The position numbers and the translations under genes were made by a program. 64,000 nt of DNA from Acidobacteriota bacterium (GTDB lineage: Bacteria > Acidobacteriota > Blastocatellia > RBC074): the NCBI GenBank assembly GCA_018269055.1, contig JAFDVI010000020.1, forward strand, positions 62,001 through 126,000, written 5' to 3'. Below the pieces are notes generated by a model. That model did no database searches, was not told the DNA's origin, and worked only from the letters and a program-made list of their open reading frames with translations. Positions 37,242-47,004 of this stretch are shown here, piece by piece. Numbering within the stretch: the first letter of the stretch is position 1; every line of letters begins with the position of its first letter.

Positions 37242-37335
37242 TTCATCGTAGAGGCGCAGAAGTCGCAGGGAATGCGATGATAAGTTGGGACACGCTCTGC
37301 GCTGACTCCGTGACGCCTTGCGTCTCTACGATGAA
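37242..37335. repeat. Inverted repeat with 17-base arms downstream of the receptor
   Basis: TTCATCGTAGAGGCGCA (37242-37258) and TGCGTCTCTACGATGAA (37319-37335) pair with one mismatch around a 60-base middle containing further weak symmetry. It looks like a non-autonomous dispersed element with terminal inverted repeats. Confidence 0.65.
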
Positions 37336-37390
37336 AAACTCGTGGCGGTAACATCGCCATTCCTCCCCCAGAGATTTTGAGCCAACCGAC

Positions 37391-37424
37391 ACGGGAGAGG
37401 GTTTGCCTTCAAACCCTCTCCCGT
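37391..37424. terminator. Perfect 14-base hairpin 13 bases before the next ATG
   Basis: ACGGGAGAGGGTTT (37391-37404) and AAACCCTCTCCCGT (37411-37424) form a perfect stem with a 6-base loop. It may end the receptor transcript or lie in the leader of the pectate lyase gene, since its 3' arm sits where a ribosome site would be expected and no Shine-Dalgarno is otherwise visible. Confidence 0.65.
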
Positions 37425-37437
37425 AGTTTCTTACCGT

Positions 37438-39414
<1,977 letters not shown>

Positions 39415-39598
39415 GCCCCAACGGGGCGAACTATGAAAGCCCGGTGCGACGCGCCGGGCGGGCTGGTACAGACTTTGGTAAGCCCCAACGGGGCGAAATA
39501 GCAAGCTGACTGATTTCGCCCTTTCAGGGCTTTTGGGTTTTCGTTTCCGCTTTTCCCAGTGCGATGCACTGGGCTGCTAGATTTTGCCCCCTTGGGGC
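39415..39598. repeat. Cluster of six short GC-rich palindromes
   Basis: Starting right after the stop codon: GCCCCAACGGGGC (39415-39427), GCCCGG...CCGGGC (39439-39459), GCCCCAACGGGGC again (39482-39494), GCCCTTTCAGGGC (39518-39530), CCCAGTGCGATGCACTGGG (39555-39573) and GCCCCCTTGGGGC (39586-39598). Each is a self-complementary hairpin. No encoded protein is intended here; an open frame that runs through from 39559 is accidental. Confidence 0.75.
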
Positions 39599-39654
39599 TG
39601 GGCAGCAACAAAACTGAATCAACCAAAATTCAAAAAACATTGGAGAAACTGGGT

Positions 39655-40941
39655 ATGAAAAACATTGGACGAAGAGATTTTGCGAAAACAACCATCGTGG
39701 CCAGCGCAGGCGCTGCGTTCAGTCGCATGCGAATTTTGGGCGCGAACGACCGCGTCAATCTGGGCATCATCGGTTGCGGCGACCGTGGCCGCGATGTCTG
39801 GGGTCGTTTTTTGAAACAACCGGACGTCAATCCCGTGGCGGCCTGCGATGTGTTCGGTCCCTATCTGGACAAAGCCGTTGCGGCTGGCGGAGGCAAGTTG
39901 AAAACCTTCGGCGATTTCCGGAAGCTACTGGAACTCAAGGAAGTGGACGCCGTATTGATCGCCACGCCGGATCACTGGCACGCGCTCAATACCATTGCGG
40001 CATGCGAAGCGGGCAAGGATGTGTATTGCGAAAAGCCCCTGAGCCTGACCATTCACGAAGGCCGCCGCATGGTTGAAGCCGCGCGGAAATATAATCGCGT
40101 CGTGCAAACCGGCAGCCAGCAACGCTCCGGATTGCATTACCAGGAAGCTGTCAAATTGATCCGCGAAGGCAAAATCGGCAACGTTCACAAAATCACTGCC
40201 GGATACACGCGCAACGCGTTGCCCGGTTTCAAACCGGAAGAGGTTTTGGGGCCAAGTAAAGAATGTCCTAAAGATTTGAACTGGGATATGTGGTTGGGGC
40301 CTGCGCCGTATGTGGCTTATGACCCGTTCCGATGTCATTACAACTTCCGCTGGTTCTGGGATTATTCCGGCGGGCAGATGACCAACTGGGGCGCGCACAA
40401 TCTGGACATTGCGCGTTTGGCGTTGGGTGAGCGGTCGCCGTTGGCCGTGGCGGCATTCGGCGGACGTTACGAAATCAAAGACGGCGGGCAAACGCCCGAT
40501 GTGCAGGAAGTGATTTACAACTTCCCCAGCGCGCTGGTGACCTGGACAGGGCGCGAAGTCAATCGCACGCGCGATGAATACCTGGTTTTCCACGGAACCA
40601 AAGGCACGCTGAACATCATGCGCGAAGGTTTCACCGTCACGCCTGAAACCTGGCGCAAACACGACAAACCGGAAATCGAACCGATGCAGATGAAAGGCGA
40701 TCCGAATGGCATGCAGGCGCTGCACATTCGCAACTTCCTGGATTGCATTAAGAGTCGCCAGCGTCCCATCGCCGATGTCGAAGAAGGTCATTTGACTGCG
40801 ACGATGTGCCATCTGGGCAATCTCGCCACGCGGCTTGGCCGTTCGCTGCAATGGGACGGCGTCAAGGAAGATTTCGTCGGCGACAAAGAAGCCAGCCAGA
40901 TGCTGTCGCGCCAATACCGCAAACCCTGGAAACTGGACTAA
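39655..40941 (+). CDS. Tat-exported Gfo/Idh/MocA-family oxidoreductase
   Basis: The 428-residue product has a Tat signal (MKNIGRRDFAKTTIVASAGAAF), then the Rossmann NAD(P)-binding domain (NLGIIGCGDRGRDVW, ATPDHWHALNTI, EKPLSLTIHEGRRM) and the C-terminal alpha/beta domain (NWGAHNLDIARLALG). Members oxidise or reduce sugars, inositols or related compounds. A Tat-borne version with bound cofactor is common in this lineage. ATG 39655 was chosen because it begins the Tat signal; the frame extends upstream into the hairpin cluster. The EKP lysine is the usual catalytic candidate. Confidence 0.93.
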   Translation: MKNIGRRDFAKTTIVASAGAAFSRMRILGANDRVNLGIIGCGDRGRDVWGRFLKQPDVNPVAACDVFGPYLDKAVAAGGGKLKTFGDFRKLLELKEVDAVLIATPDHWHALNTIAACEAGKDVYCEKPLSLTIHEGRRMVEAARKYNRVVQTGSQQRSGLHYQEAVKLIREGKIGNVHKITAGYTRNALPGFKPEEVLGPSKECPKDLNWDMWLGPAPYVAYDPFRCHYNFRWFWDYSGGQMTNWGAHNLDIARLALGERSPLAVAAFGGRYEIKDGGQTPDVQEVIYNFPSALVTWTGREVNRTRDEYLVFHGTKGTLNIMREGFTVTPETWRKHDKPEIEPMQMKGDPNGMQALHIRNFLDCIKSRQRPIADVEEGHLTATMCHLGNLATRLGRSLQWDGVKEDFVGDKEASQMLSRQYRKPWKLD

Positions 40942-41120
40942 CGGCACAATCAAAGGCACAGCCCGGTGATTGTCGCTTTTCCCCGCCGTCCAGTTCGTCA
41001 TCAATTGACGATTCGCTTGGACGGCGGATTTGCTTCTTGACAGTGTTCTTTCTTGCTGAGCTATTGGAGCTTTTCCTGCCGCCTCCCGACGCTATGAACG
41101 GATGAAAATCGGCGGCGAGG

Positions 41121-41199
41121 GTAGCGCAACCAGCCATGGTTGCGCTACGTTCTGAACTTCACTCTTCAGAGAACCCGCAACCATGGCTGGTTGCGCTAC
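41121..41199. repeat. Palindromic repeat with perfect 23-base inverted arms
   Basis: The 23-base unit GTAGCGCAACCAGCCATGG... at 41121-41143 recurs inverted at 41177-41199. The first copy also folds on itself through 12-base arms (GTAGCGCAACCA/TGGTTGCGCTAC, 41121-41148). It lies just before the beta-lactamase-fold gene and carries no coding sequence. Confidence 0.8.
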
Positions 41200-41218
41200 T
41201 TTTTCCAAGGAGAATTCC

Positions 41219-42628
41219 ATGCATCGCTCTGCTCCGTTCATTCAACGTTGCATTTTAACAATCGTCATCTTGGTTCTTGCAACTTTTCCTGCGATGGCGC
41301 AAGAACAGCTTTCCGATGAACTGAAAGAAAAGATTGACAAACTTGCCGCCGACGCTTTGGCTAAAACCGGCGTTCCCGGCGCTTCGGTCGCCGTCGTCAA
41401 AGACGGACGGATTGTGTACCTCAAAGCCTACGGCAACGCGCGCATCGAACCGCAAACGCCCGCCAAACCCGAAATGCGGTACAGCATCGGTTCCATCAGC
41501 AAACAGTTCACGGCGACGGCGCTGTTGCTGCTGCAGGAAGAGGGCAAGCTTTCGCTGGATGACAAAGTCGCCAAATTCATTCCCGACTTGACCCGCGCCA
41601 ATGAAGTCACGATCCGCCAACTGCTTTCGCACACATCCGGTTATCAGGATTATTGGCCGCAGGATTACGTCATGCCGATGATGCTGCAACCGGTGACTTC
41701 GCAGAAAATTCTGGATCAATGGGCGCGCAAACCGCTGGATTTCGATCCCGGCACGAAATGGCAATACAGCAATACGAACTTTGTCATTGCCGGAATCATC
41801 ATTGAAAAAGCCGCCCACAAACCGATGCTGCAATTTTTGCGCGAAAAGATTTTCGCGCCGCTGCAAATGAAAAGCGTGACCGACATTGACCAGGAACGGC
41901 TGACCGAAAGCGATCCGACCGGCTATTTGCGCTATGCGCTCGGCCCGCCGCGACCTTCTCCGAAAGAAGGCAAAGGATGGCTGTTCGCCGCTGGCGAACT
42001 GGCGATGACCGCCGAAGATTTGGCCAAATGGGACATTTCCATCATCAACCAAACAGTGATGAAACCGTCTTCTTACCAACAATTCGGAACCGAAATGCTG
42101 CTCAAAAACGGATTGGGCACACATTATGGGTTGGGTGTTAGCGTGGATTCGCAGGGCGGGCATCGCGCGCTTTCGCACGGAGGTGAAGTGTCCGGCTTCA
42201 CCGCGCAAAATATCGTCTTCCCCGATGACCGAGCCGCAGTGGTTGTGTTGACCAACCAGGATGCCGCCAATGCGTCGGGCTTGATCGCTTCCGGCATCGC
42301 GCCGCTGTTGTTCACCACCAGCGATTCGGCCACGCCACAGAAAACCGCGCAAGCGCGCAAAATCTTCGAAGGGCTTCAGCAAGGAAAGATTGATCGTTCA
42401 CTGTTCACCGACAACGCCAACAGTTATTTCAGTGAACAGGCATTGAAGGATTTTGCCAGCAGTTTGTCGCCGCTCGGCGCGCCGCAGGAATTCACGCAAG
42501 TCAATCAAGGGTTGCGCGGCGGCATGACCTTGCGCGCGTATCGCGTCAGGTTCGGACAAAAAACCTTGCGCGTGTGGACGTACGAAATGCCGGACGGAAA
42601 GCTGGAACAGTACCAGGTGTCTGAATAA
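41219..42628 (+). CDS. Exported serine hydrolase, beta-lactamase (class C/PBP4*) fold
   Basis: The 469-residue product has a signal peptide (CILTIVILVLATFPAMAQEQ) and the Beta-lactamase (PF00144) domain. Key residues are SISK in YSIGSISKQFTATALL (SxxK, about 97-100) and YSN in KWQYSNTNFVIAG (YxN). The KTG-like HGGEVSGF supplies the third motif. A C-terminal extension of about 100 residues is of unknown role. Such proteins are esterases, D-aminopeptidases or peptidases more often than true lactamases. ATG 41219 has AAGGAG six bases upstream. Confidence 0.9.
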   Translation: MHRSAPFIQRCILTIVILVLATFPAMAQEQLSDELKEKIDKLAADALAKTGVPGASVAVVKDGRIVYLKAYGNARIEPQTPAKPEMRYSIGSISKQFTATALLLLQEEGKLSLDDKVAKFIPDLTRANEVTIRQLLSHTSGYQDYWPQDYVMPMMLQPVTSQKILDQWARKPLDFDPGTKWQYSNTNFVIAGIIIEKAAHKPMLQFLREKIFAPLQMKSVTDIDQERLTESDPTGYLRYALGPPRPSPKEGKGWLFAAGELAMTAEDLAKWDISIINQTVMKPSSYQQFGTEMLLKNGLGTHYGLGVSVDSQGGHRALSHGGEVSGFTAQNIVFPDDRAAVVVLTNQDAANASGLIASGIAPLLFTTSDSATPQKTAQARKIFEGLQQGKIDRSLFTDNANSYFSEQALKDFASSLSPLGAPQEFTQVNQGLRGGMTLRAYRVRFGQKTLRVWTYEMPDGKLEQYQVSE

Positions 42629-42660
42629 GGCCAGGCTCAAATTGCAACAGGTGATTTGCT

Positions 42661-43194
42661 TTGAACGTGATCGAAACCGAACGGTTGACGCTGCGACATC
42701 TATCCACTGAAGACGCGGAATTCATCCTGGAACTGCTGAACGATTCGTCGTTTCTGCGCTTCATTGGCGATAAAGGCGTACGCACGTTGGACGATGCGCG
42801 GAAGTACATCACCAACGGGCCAGTGGAGATGTACGCGCGGCTGGGATTCGGTTTGTATTTGGTTGAACGGAAAGATGGCAGCATTCCGATTGGATTGTGT
42901 GGTTTGATCAAACGAGACGGCTTGGATGACGTAGACATTGGCTTTGCCTTTCTGCCGGAATTTCGAGCGAAAGGATACGCCTACGAAGCTGCTTCGGCCA
43001 CGATGGCCTTTGGCAAAGATGCTCTGCGGTTGAAGCGTATTGTGGCAATCACTTCGCCGGACAATGAAGCTTCAGGCAAACTACTTGAAAAACTGGGGCT
43101 ACGATTTGAAGGAATGATCAAGCTGTCAGAAGACGCTGAAGAAGTTCGTTTGTTCACCTATAATCCGATCGGCAGTAAAGCAGAAGTGGTTTAG
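42661..43194 (+). CDS. GNAT-family N-acetyltransferase (RimJ-like)
   Basis: The 177-residue product starts at TTG 42661 (AGGTGA upstream; GTG 42667 also possible). It has the RimJ/RimL-type pattern: ETERLTLRHLSTEDAEFILELLND at the N-terminus, IGLCGLIKRDGLDDVDIGFAFLPEFRAKGYAYEAASATMAFG with the acetyl-CoA-binding RxxGxA loop, and SGKLLEKLGLRFEG at the end. Such enzymes acetylate protein N-termini or small amines. It sits 26 bases before the alarmone synthetase gene. Confidence 0.93.
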   Translation: MNVIETERLTLRHLSTEDAEFILELLNDSSFLRFIGDKGVRTLDDARKYITNGPVEMYARLGFGLYLVERKDGSIPIGLCGLIKRDGLDDVDIGFAFLPEFRAKGYAYEAASATMAFGKDALRLKRIVAITSPDNEASGKLLEKLGLRFEGMIKLSEDAEEVRLFTYNPIGSKAEVV

Positions 43195-43220
43195 AGACAA
43201 AAGGCGAAGACAGTTCAGTC

Positions 43221-43919
43221 ATGGCTCAAGAATTTTCAAAGTCGCAAATTGATCGCCTGGGCGCCCGGTTGAAGAAGGGCAACATTCAAGAAGCCGACTT
43301 ACGGATGCTCGATCAATATCGCCGGTCTTATGTCGAAGCCTATGAAATCGTGGTTGGAGCAATCAGAGAAAAATTGTTACTTGAGCCAACTGGAAGACCC
43401 GCAAAATCAACGCCATCTATCGCTGAGAAGTTACGCCGGGAAAGCATTCGTCTGATACAAATACAAGACATTGCAGGTTGTAGACTAATTGCAGCAAATA
43501 TTGCAGGCCAGAATCAGGTCGTTGAATCTCTCAACAGTCTCTTTGAAGATGTAACGATTGTTGACCGCCGCCAGCAACCGAGTCATGGTTATCGAGCCGT
43601 TCACGTGATTGTACGTTGCCAAGGCAAGCTGATTGAGATTCAAGTTCGCACTGAGCTTCAGCATATCTGGGCTGAGCTTTCAGAAAGACTGTCGGATATT
43701 TTTGATCCAGGGATAAAATACGGCGGCGGCGACGTTGAAGTACGAGAGATATTGAGATGGGGATCTTCCTTGATTGCTGAAATTGAGGAATCGGAAATGG
43801 TATTTTCTCCTATGCTTCAAGAGGACCTGAATGCAATTCGTCTAAAGATGTTTGCGGTGATTCGCCGCATGATTAATCTGCTAGAAGGTCAAGGAGGAAA
43901 TGATGATCTTTCTGATTGA
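43221..43919 (+). CDS. RelA/SpoT-domain small alarmone synthetase, possibly toxSAS-like
   Basis: The 232-residue product is a stand-alone RelA/SpoT synthetase domain without HD hydrolase or regulatory domains. Signature elements are SIAEKLRRES, IQDIAGCRLIAANI, PSHGYRAVHVIV and LIEIQVRTELQHIWAELSERLSD, which supply the magnesium and GTP/ATP contacts, so the fold appears catalytic. It would transfer pyrophosphate from ATP to GDP/GTP, or in toxic relatives modify other nucleotides or tRNA. The gene is more AT-rich than its neighbours, and its end overlaps the small gene at 43900 by 20 bases, which looks like a toxin-antitoxin arrangement. A housekeeping RelP/RelQ is the alternative. Confidence 0.88.
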   Translation: MAQEFSKSQIDRLGARLKKGNIQEADLRMLDQYRRSYVEAYEIVVGAIREKLLLEPTGRPAKSTPSIAEKLRRESIRLIQIQDIAGCRLIAANIAGQNQVVESLNSLFEDVTIVDRRQQPSHGYRAVHVIVRCQGKLIEIQVRTELQHIWAELSERLSDIFDPGIKYGGGDVEVREILRWGSSLIAEIEESEMVFSPMLQEDLNAIRLKMFAVIRRMINLLEGQGGNDDLSD

Positions 43920-44136
43920 ATATAACCGTAATCGCGGTGAGATAATTACTTTTGAAACGTTTGACGATGCTGACCGGCAAAAATCCGAAGATGCACGACT
44001 TGAAATGGAACTCAGACTGAATCGCGCTGGCATTGAGCATGAGGTAATTATCCTAGAAGCGGCAACCGAAGCGGCTCTACGCCGCACGCATCGTCGTTAC
44101 TTTGAAGATTTGGCCCAACTCGCGACTGCCCAATAA
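43900..44136 (+). CDS. Small acidic protein overlapping the alarmone synthetase gene
   Basis: The 78-residue product (77 from the second ATG at 43903, which has a better spacing of five bases after AAGGAGG) is not recognised. It has an N-terminal strand-like FLIEYNRN and a long charged region with alternating Glu/Arg (SEDARLEMELRLNRAG, TEAALRRTHRRYFEDLAQL). The Shine-Dalgarno lies inside the synthetase gene. Position, overlap and size fit an antitoxin for the upstream protein; this is inference. The stop is followed by a convergent gene. Confidence 0.75.
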   Translation: MMIFLIEYNRNRGEIITFETFDDADRQKSEDARLEMELRLNRAGIEHEVIILEAATEAALRRTHRRYFEDLAQLATAQ

Positions 44137-44153
44137 AGACGAACCAGGCACCG

Positions 44154-44609
44154 CTACCACCTGACCTGTTCAGCGACCACCCGATGGCGGTAATCGAACA
44201 TGCGCTGCAATTTCTCTCGCGTAAATGATCCAGTCACCAATTCGCCCAGCCAGCCCAGCGGCAACGCATACTCAATATCGTCCGTCATCAAAGTTGTTCC
44301 GCGCTCTGTCGGTTCAAAGCGGTGGCGGTGCAGCCAGTACGCGAATGGGCCTCGGCGTTGAACGTCCACAAACAAGCGAGGCGAGTCGTATTCGATGTGT
44401 TCAGCTTCCCAAATTCGCCAGAACGGGCCGATGTACACTTTGAACACGACTTTTGCACCGACCTTCAACCCGCCGGATTTTTCCAGCACTTCGGCGCGTT
44501 CCCACGGAGGCGTCAATCGTTCGACGGCGTCCGGCAATTCGTGCCACGCGAAAACCGCTCCCGGCGAAGCGGCGATCTCGCTTTGTTTAATAAACCGTTG
44601 CGTGTTCAT
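44154..44609 (-). CDS. SRPBCC-family (START-like) ligand-binding protein
   Basis: The 151-residue product has the helix-grip pattern: an N-terminal QSEIAASPGAVFAWHELPDAVERLTPPW, strands with GAKVVFKVYIGPFWRIWEAEH, and a C-terminal helix (LQRMFDYRHRVVAEQ). Such proteins bind hydrophobic ligands such as lipids, polyketides or carotenoid-like compounds in a deep cavity. It is 4 bases downstream of carH on the same strand, so it is in the carH transcript. A related protein is encoded at 46498. The ligand is not known. Confidence 0.88.
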   Translation of the reverse strand: MNTQRFIKQSEIAASPGAVFAWHELPDAVERLTPPWERAEVLEKSGGLKVGAKVVFKVYIGPFWRIWEAEHIEYDSPRLFVDVQRRGPFAYWLHRHRFEPTERGTTLMTDDIEYALPLGWLGELVTGSFTREKLQRMFDYRHRVVAEQVRW

Positions 44610-44613
44610 GAAT

Positions 44614-45543
44614 TCAAAACCGCGCGCCCAATCTCACCAGGTGTTGTTCCAGCATCTCGAAATTTTCGATCAATACAGCGCGCGTTTTCCTGACTTCTTC
44701 AATCAACGCATCTGCCTGCGTTCCGCCCACCCACAATTCAATGTGTGACGGCAAATTCTGGGCGACTTTGTGAATTTCCGTAATCCCGGCTTTGGCTCCG
44801 TTTGCGCCAATGAAGCCCAGAATCACTGCTTGCGGAGCGGTTTTTTGCGCTGCCTGCACGATTTCTTCGGCAGGCAAATTGGTTCCCAGGTAAATGGCTC
44901 CCAACCCGCCGCCCACTGCCAGCATCGCCGAAGCCAGAATCCCGAATTCGTGTTGCTCTCCGCTGGGAGTGACAAACAGCAATTTGCTGGTGGGAGCGGT
45001 TTTTTGGTGCTGCGGAATCAACGCGCCAAACAGGTTTCGCAACAAGGACGAAGCCATGTGTTCCTGCGCAACGCTCAATGTTCCCAGATGCCAACCGTCA
45101 CCGACTTCGCGCATCAACGGCAATGCGACGCGATGAACCAGATCGCGCGGTGATAAAACTGCCGCCAACAACGACAATTCCCGTTCCGCTTCCAAATAAT
45201 CCATGCGTTCAATGGCGGACATCACCGAACGCGGAACCGGAGCGAATTCATCTGCATGGGCAGTTTCCATGGCTAAGGCTGCACTGACGGCGGCGACAGG
45301 ATTCGCAATCAGCGTTTGCAGTTCTTCATCGTTCAAGGAAGCCAGACGACTGATTGCATGCCCTTTTTCAACCGCTGCGCTTAACAAACGCAGACGATGA
45401 ACGTCCGCGTCGGAATACAACCGCCCCCGTTCATCGCGCTGCGGAGTCACAACATTGTGCCTGCGCTCCCAGGCGCGTAGCGTATCAATGCTGATTCCTG
45501 TCAATTTGGAAACAGCGCGAATTGGATAAAGCAGCATGTTCAT
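44614..45543 (-). CDS. carH: CarH-type adenosylcobalamin photoreceptor repressor
   Basis: The 309-residue product begins with a MerR helix-turn-helix (IRAVSKLTGISIDTLRAWERRHN, about 8-30, then RLYSDADVHRL). A four-helix cap domain holds Trp151 and Glu161-His162 in the W-x9-EH motif (WHLGTLSVAQEH), and a B12-binding domain has E196-x-H198-x-x-G201 (EQHEFG). These match CarH: in the dark adenosylcobalamin drives tetramer formation and repression; light breaks the Co-C bond and releases DNA. It is divergent from the fasciclin gene and next to the carotenoid/photolyase island, its probable target. Starts at GTG 45546 or ATG 45537 are also possible. Confidence 0.93.
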   Translation of the reverse strand: MNMLLYPIRAVSKLTGISIDTLRAWERRHNVVTPQRDERGRLYSDADVHRLRLLSAAVEKGHAISRLASLNDEELQTLIANPVAAVSAALAMETAHADEFAPVPRSVMSAIERMDYLEAERELSLLAAVLSPRDLVHRVALPLMREVGDGWHLGTLSVAQEHMASSLLRNLFGALIPQHQKTAPTSKLLFVTPSGEQHEFGILASAMLAVGGGLGAIYLGTNLPAEEIVQAAQKTAPQAVILGFIGANGAKAGITEIHKVAQNLPSHIELWVGGTQADALIEEVRKTRAVLIENFEMLEQHLVRLGARF

Positions 45544-45881
45544 CACCCATCTTGTTCATTTCAAAGTATTTTGGTTCAGTTCTTTCACGGTTTTACAAAC
45601 CATTTTTTCCCTTAGAAGACCGCATCGTAGTTAGCTGTCAGGCTATTGTCAAACCAAAATCAACCTCCCGATTATAAAAAATCCAGCTTCTATCTAGGAT
45701 AAACCCTTGACAGATTTTTCCCCAGCGATTACTTTGACGAACGTCGAAGGAGGGAGATGTTCTTGAACTGACGAGCGGTGATTTCTTCAGGAATTGCCGC
45801 CTGCTGAGTTGAAAGATCATTTTGAGATCAACAGGTTGATCGGAAATACAAACTCAATCACTAACAGGAGATAGGAAAGAA
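45544..45881. promoter_or_regulatory. carH / fasciclin divergent control region
   Basis: The 335-base region holds two facing promoter candidates. For carH (minus) TTGACA (45647-45652, read as complement) and TACGAT (45624-45629) are 17 bases apart. For the plus strand, TTGACA is at 45707-45712, with a poor -10. A perfect palindrome GATCAAC-AG-GTTGATC lies at 45826-45841. Between them, a 4-codon open frame with strong AAGGAGGGAG begins at 45757. CarH operators are expected here but I cannot assign one with confidence. Confidence 0.6.
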
Positions 45882-46382
45882 ATGAATTTGAAATCTAAGT
45901 TTGCAGGTGCGACGTTGTCAGGATTAATGGCTTTGAGTTTGGCAGTAGTGCCCATGGGAGCCACGAAAGCCGAAGAAAAGAAAGACATTGTGGATACGGC
46001 TGTGGCCGCTGGCAGCTTCAACACACTGGCCACTGCACTGAAGGCGGCTGGGTTGGTTGAGACATTGAAGGGGAAAGGGCCGTTCACGGTGTTTGCACCG
46101 ACGGATGAAGCTTTTGCCAAGCTGCCTGCTGGCACCGTTGAAGCATTGTTGAAAGACAAGGAAAAGCTGACCAAAATTCTGCTCTATCACGTGGTTTCGG
46201 GAAACGTGATGGCCAAGGATGTGGTCAAACTGAAGTCGGCGAAAACGGTGCAAGGGTCTGCCGTCAAAATTACTGTTAAGGACGGTAAAGTGATGGTGGA
46301 CAATGCGAATGTCGTCAAAACTGACATTGCGGCATCAAACGGTGTGATTCACGTGATTGATACGGTCATTCTTCCGAAGTAG
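45882..46382 (+). CDS. Exported fasciclin-domain (FAS1) protein
   Basis: The 166-residue product has a signal peptide ([21 protein letters not shown]) and one FAS1 domain with both conserved boxes: [20 protein letters not shown] (about 63-82) and the later [11 protein letters not shown] and [15 protein letters not shown]1 domains mediate adhesion or bind small molecules. Family members in light-regulated loci are sometimes abundant envelope proteins. Shine-Dalgarno AGGAAAG precedes ATG 45882. It is the first gene divergent from carH and ends at its own terminator. Confidence 0.93.
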   Translation: MNLKSKFAGATLSGLMALSLAVVPMGATKAEEKKDIVDTAVAAGSFNTLATALKAAGLVETLKGKGPFTVFAPTDEAFAKLPAGTVEALLKDKEKLTKILLYHVVSGNVMAKDVVKLKSAKTVQGSAVKITVKDGKVMVDNANVVKTDIAASNGVIHVIDTVILPK

Positions 46383-46408
46383 TTGATGTGAAGTGGGTTC
46401 GAGGAAGA

Positions 46409-46453
46409 CATGTGGCTGAGGTTGTAGCTCAATCTCAGCCACATGATTTTTTT
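46409..46453 (+). terminator. Rho-independent terminator after the fasciclin gene
   Basis: CATGTGGCTGAG (46409-46420) and CTCAGCCACATG (46434-46445) form a perfect 12-base stem with a 13-base loop, followed by seven T (46447-46453). Confidence 0.88.
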
Positions 46454-46497
46454 GAGTCTTGTCGGCTTTTTACGTCTGAAAGAGAAAGCTCAAACCT

Positions 46498-47004
46498 ATG
46501 AAAGTGTACTTGCTGGAAAGAGCTCAAATGATTCCGCTTTCACGCCGAGAAACCTTCGCGTTTTTCAGCGATGCGTTCAATTTAGAGCGAATCACGCCGC
46601 CGTTTTTGAGATTTCGCATTCTGACTGCTCCGCCAATCAAAATGGAACAGGGTACGTTGATTGAATACAAGTTGAAATTGTTCGGCGTGCCGATTTTCTG
46701 GCGCACCTTGATTGAGCATTGGACTCCCGAAGAGTTTTTCGTGGATACACAAATCGCAGGGCCATACGCCTTATGGCGACATACGCACACCTTTGCAGAA
46801 ATCGCGCCGGGACAGACGCTGATGCAAGACACAGTGGAATACAGCATTCCCTTCGGCAGGTTGGGAAAGTTCGCTCATGCATTATTTGTGAAACGATTGC
46901 TCAAAATCATTTTTGATTACCGCGCGATGATGACGGCGCGGTTGCTGGGAACAGACGACGAAGAGGAAAAAAGCATTGAATCGTTTAGAGCAATTGCTGG
47001 CTGA
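46498..47004 (+). CDS. SRPBCC-family protein preceding the photolyase gene
   Basis: The 168-residue product has the helix-grip pattern: LERAQMIPLSRRETFAFFSDAFNLERITPPFLRF, then EYKLKLFGVPIFWRTLIEHW and a helix LLKIIFDYRAMMTARL. It is a paralogue of the protein at 44154 (shared FPPFxxF/TPP and FDYR elements). It starts the photolyase/carotenoid run and overlaps the photolyase start by 29 bases, so translation is coupled. The true start may be ATG 46528, since no Shine-Dalgarno is clear at 46498. A hydrophobic ligand is expected, possibly a pigment or precursor. Confidence 0.87.
   Translation: MKVYLLERAQMIPLSRRETFAFFSDAFNLERITPPFLRFRILTAPPIKMEQGTLIEYKLKLFGVPIFWRTLIEHWTPEEFFVDTQIAGPYALWRHTHTFAEIAPGQTLMQDTVEYSIPFGRLGKFAHALFVKRLLKIIFDYRAMMTARLLGTDDEEEKSIESFRAIAG

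Noticed and set aside
39415-39598. The palindrome cluster as a CRISPR array
   Set aside because: The units differ in sequence, have irregular spacing and are short hairpins, not identical repeats with spacers.
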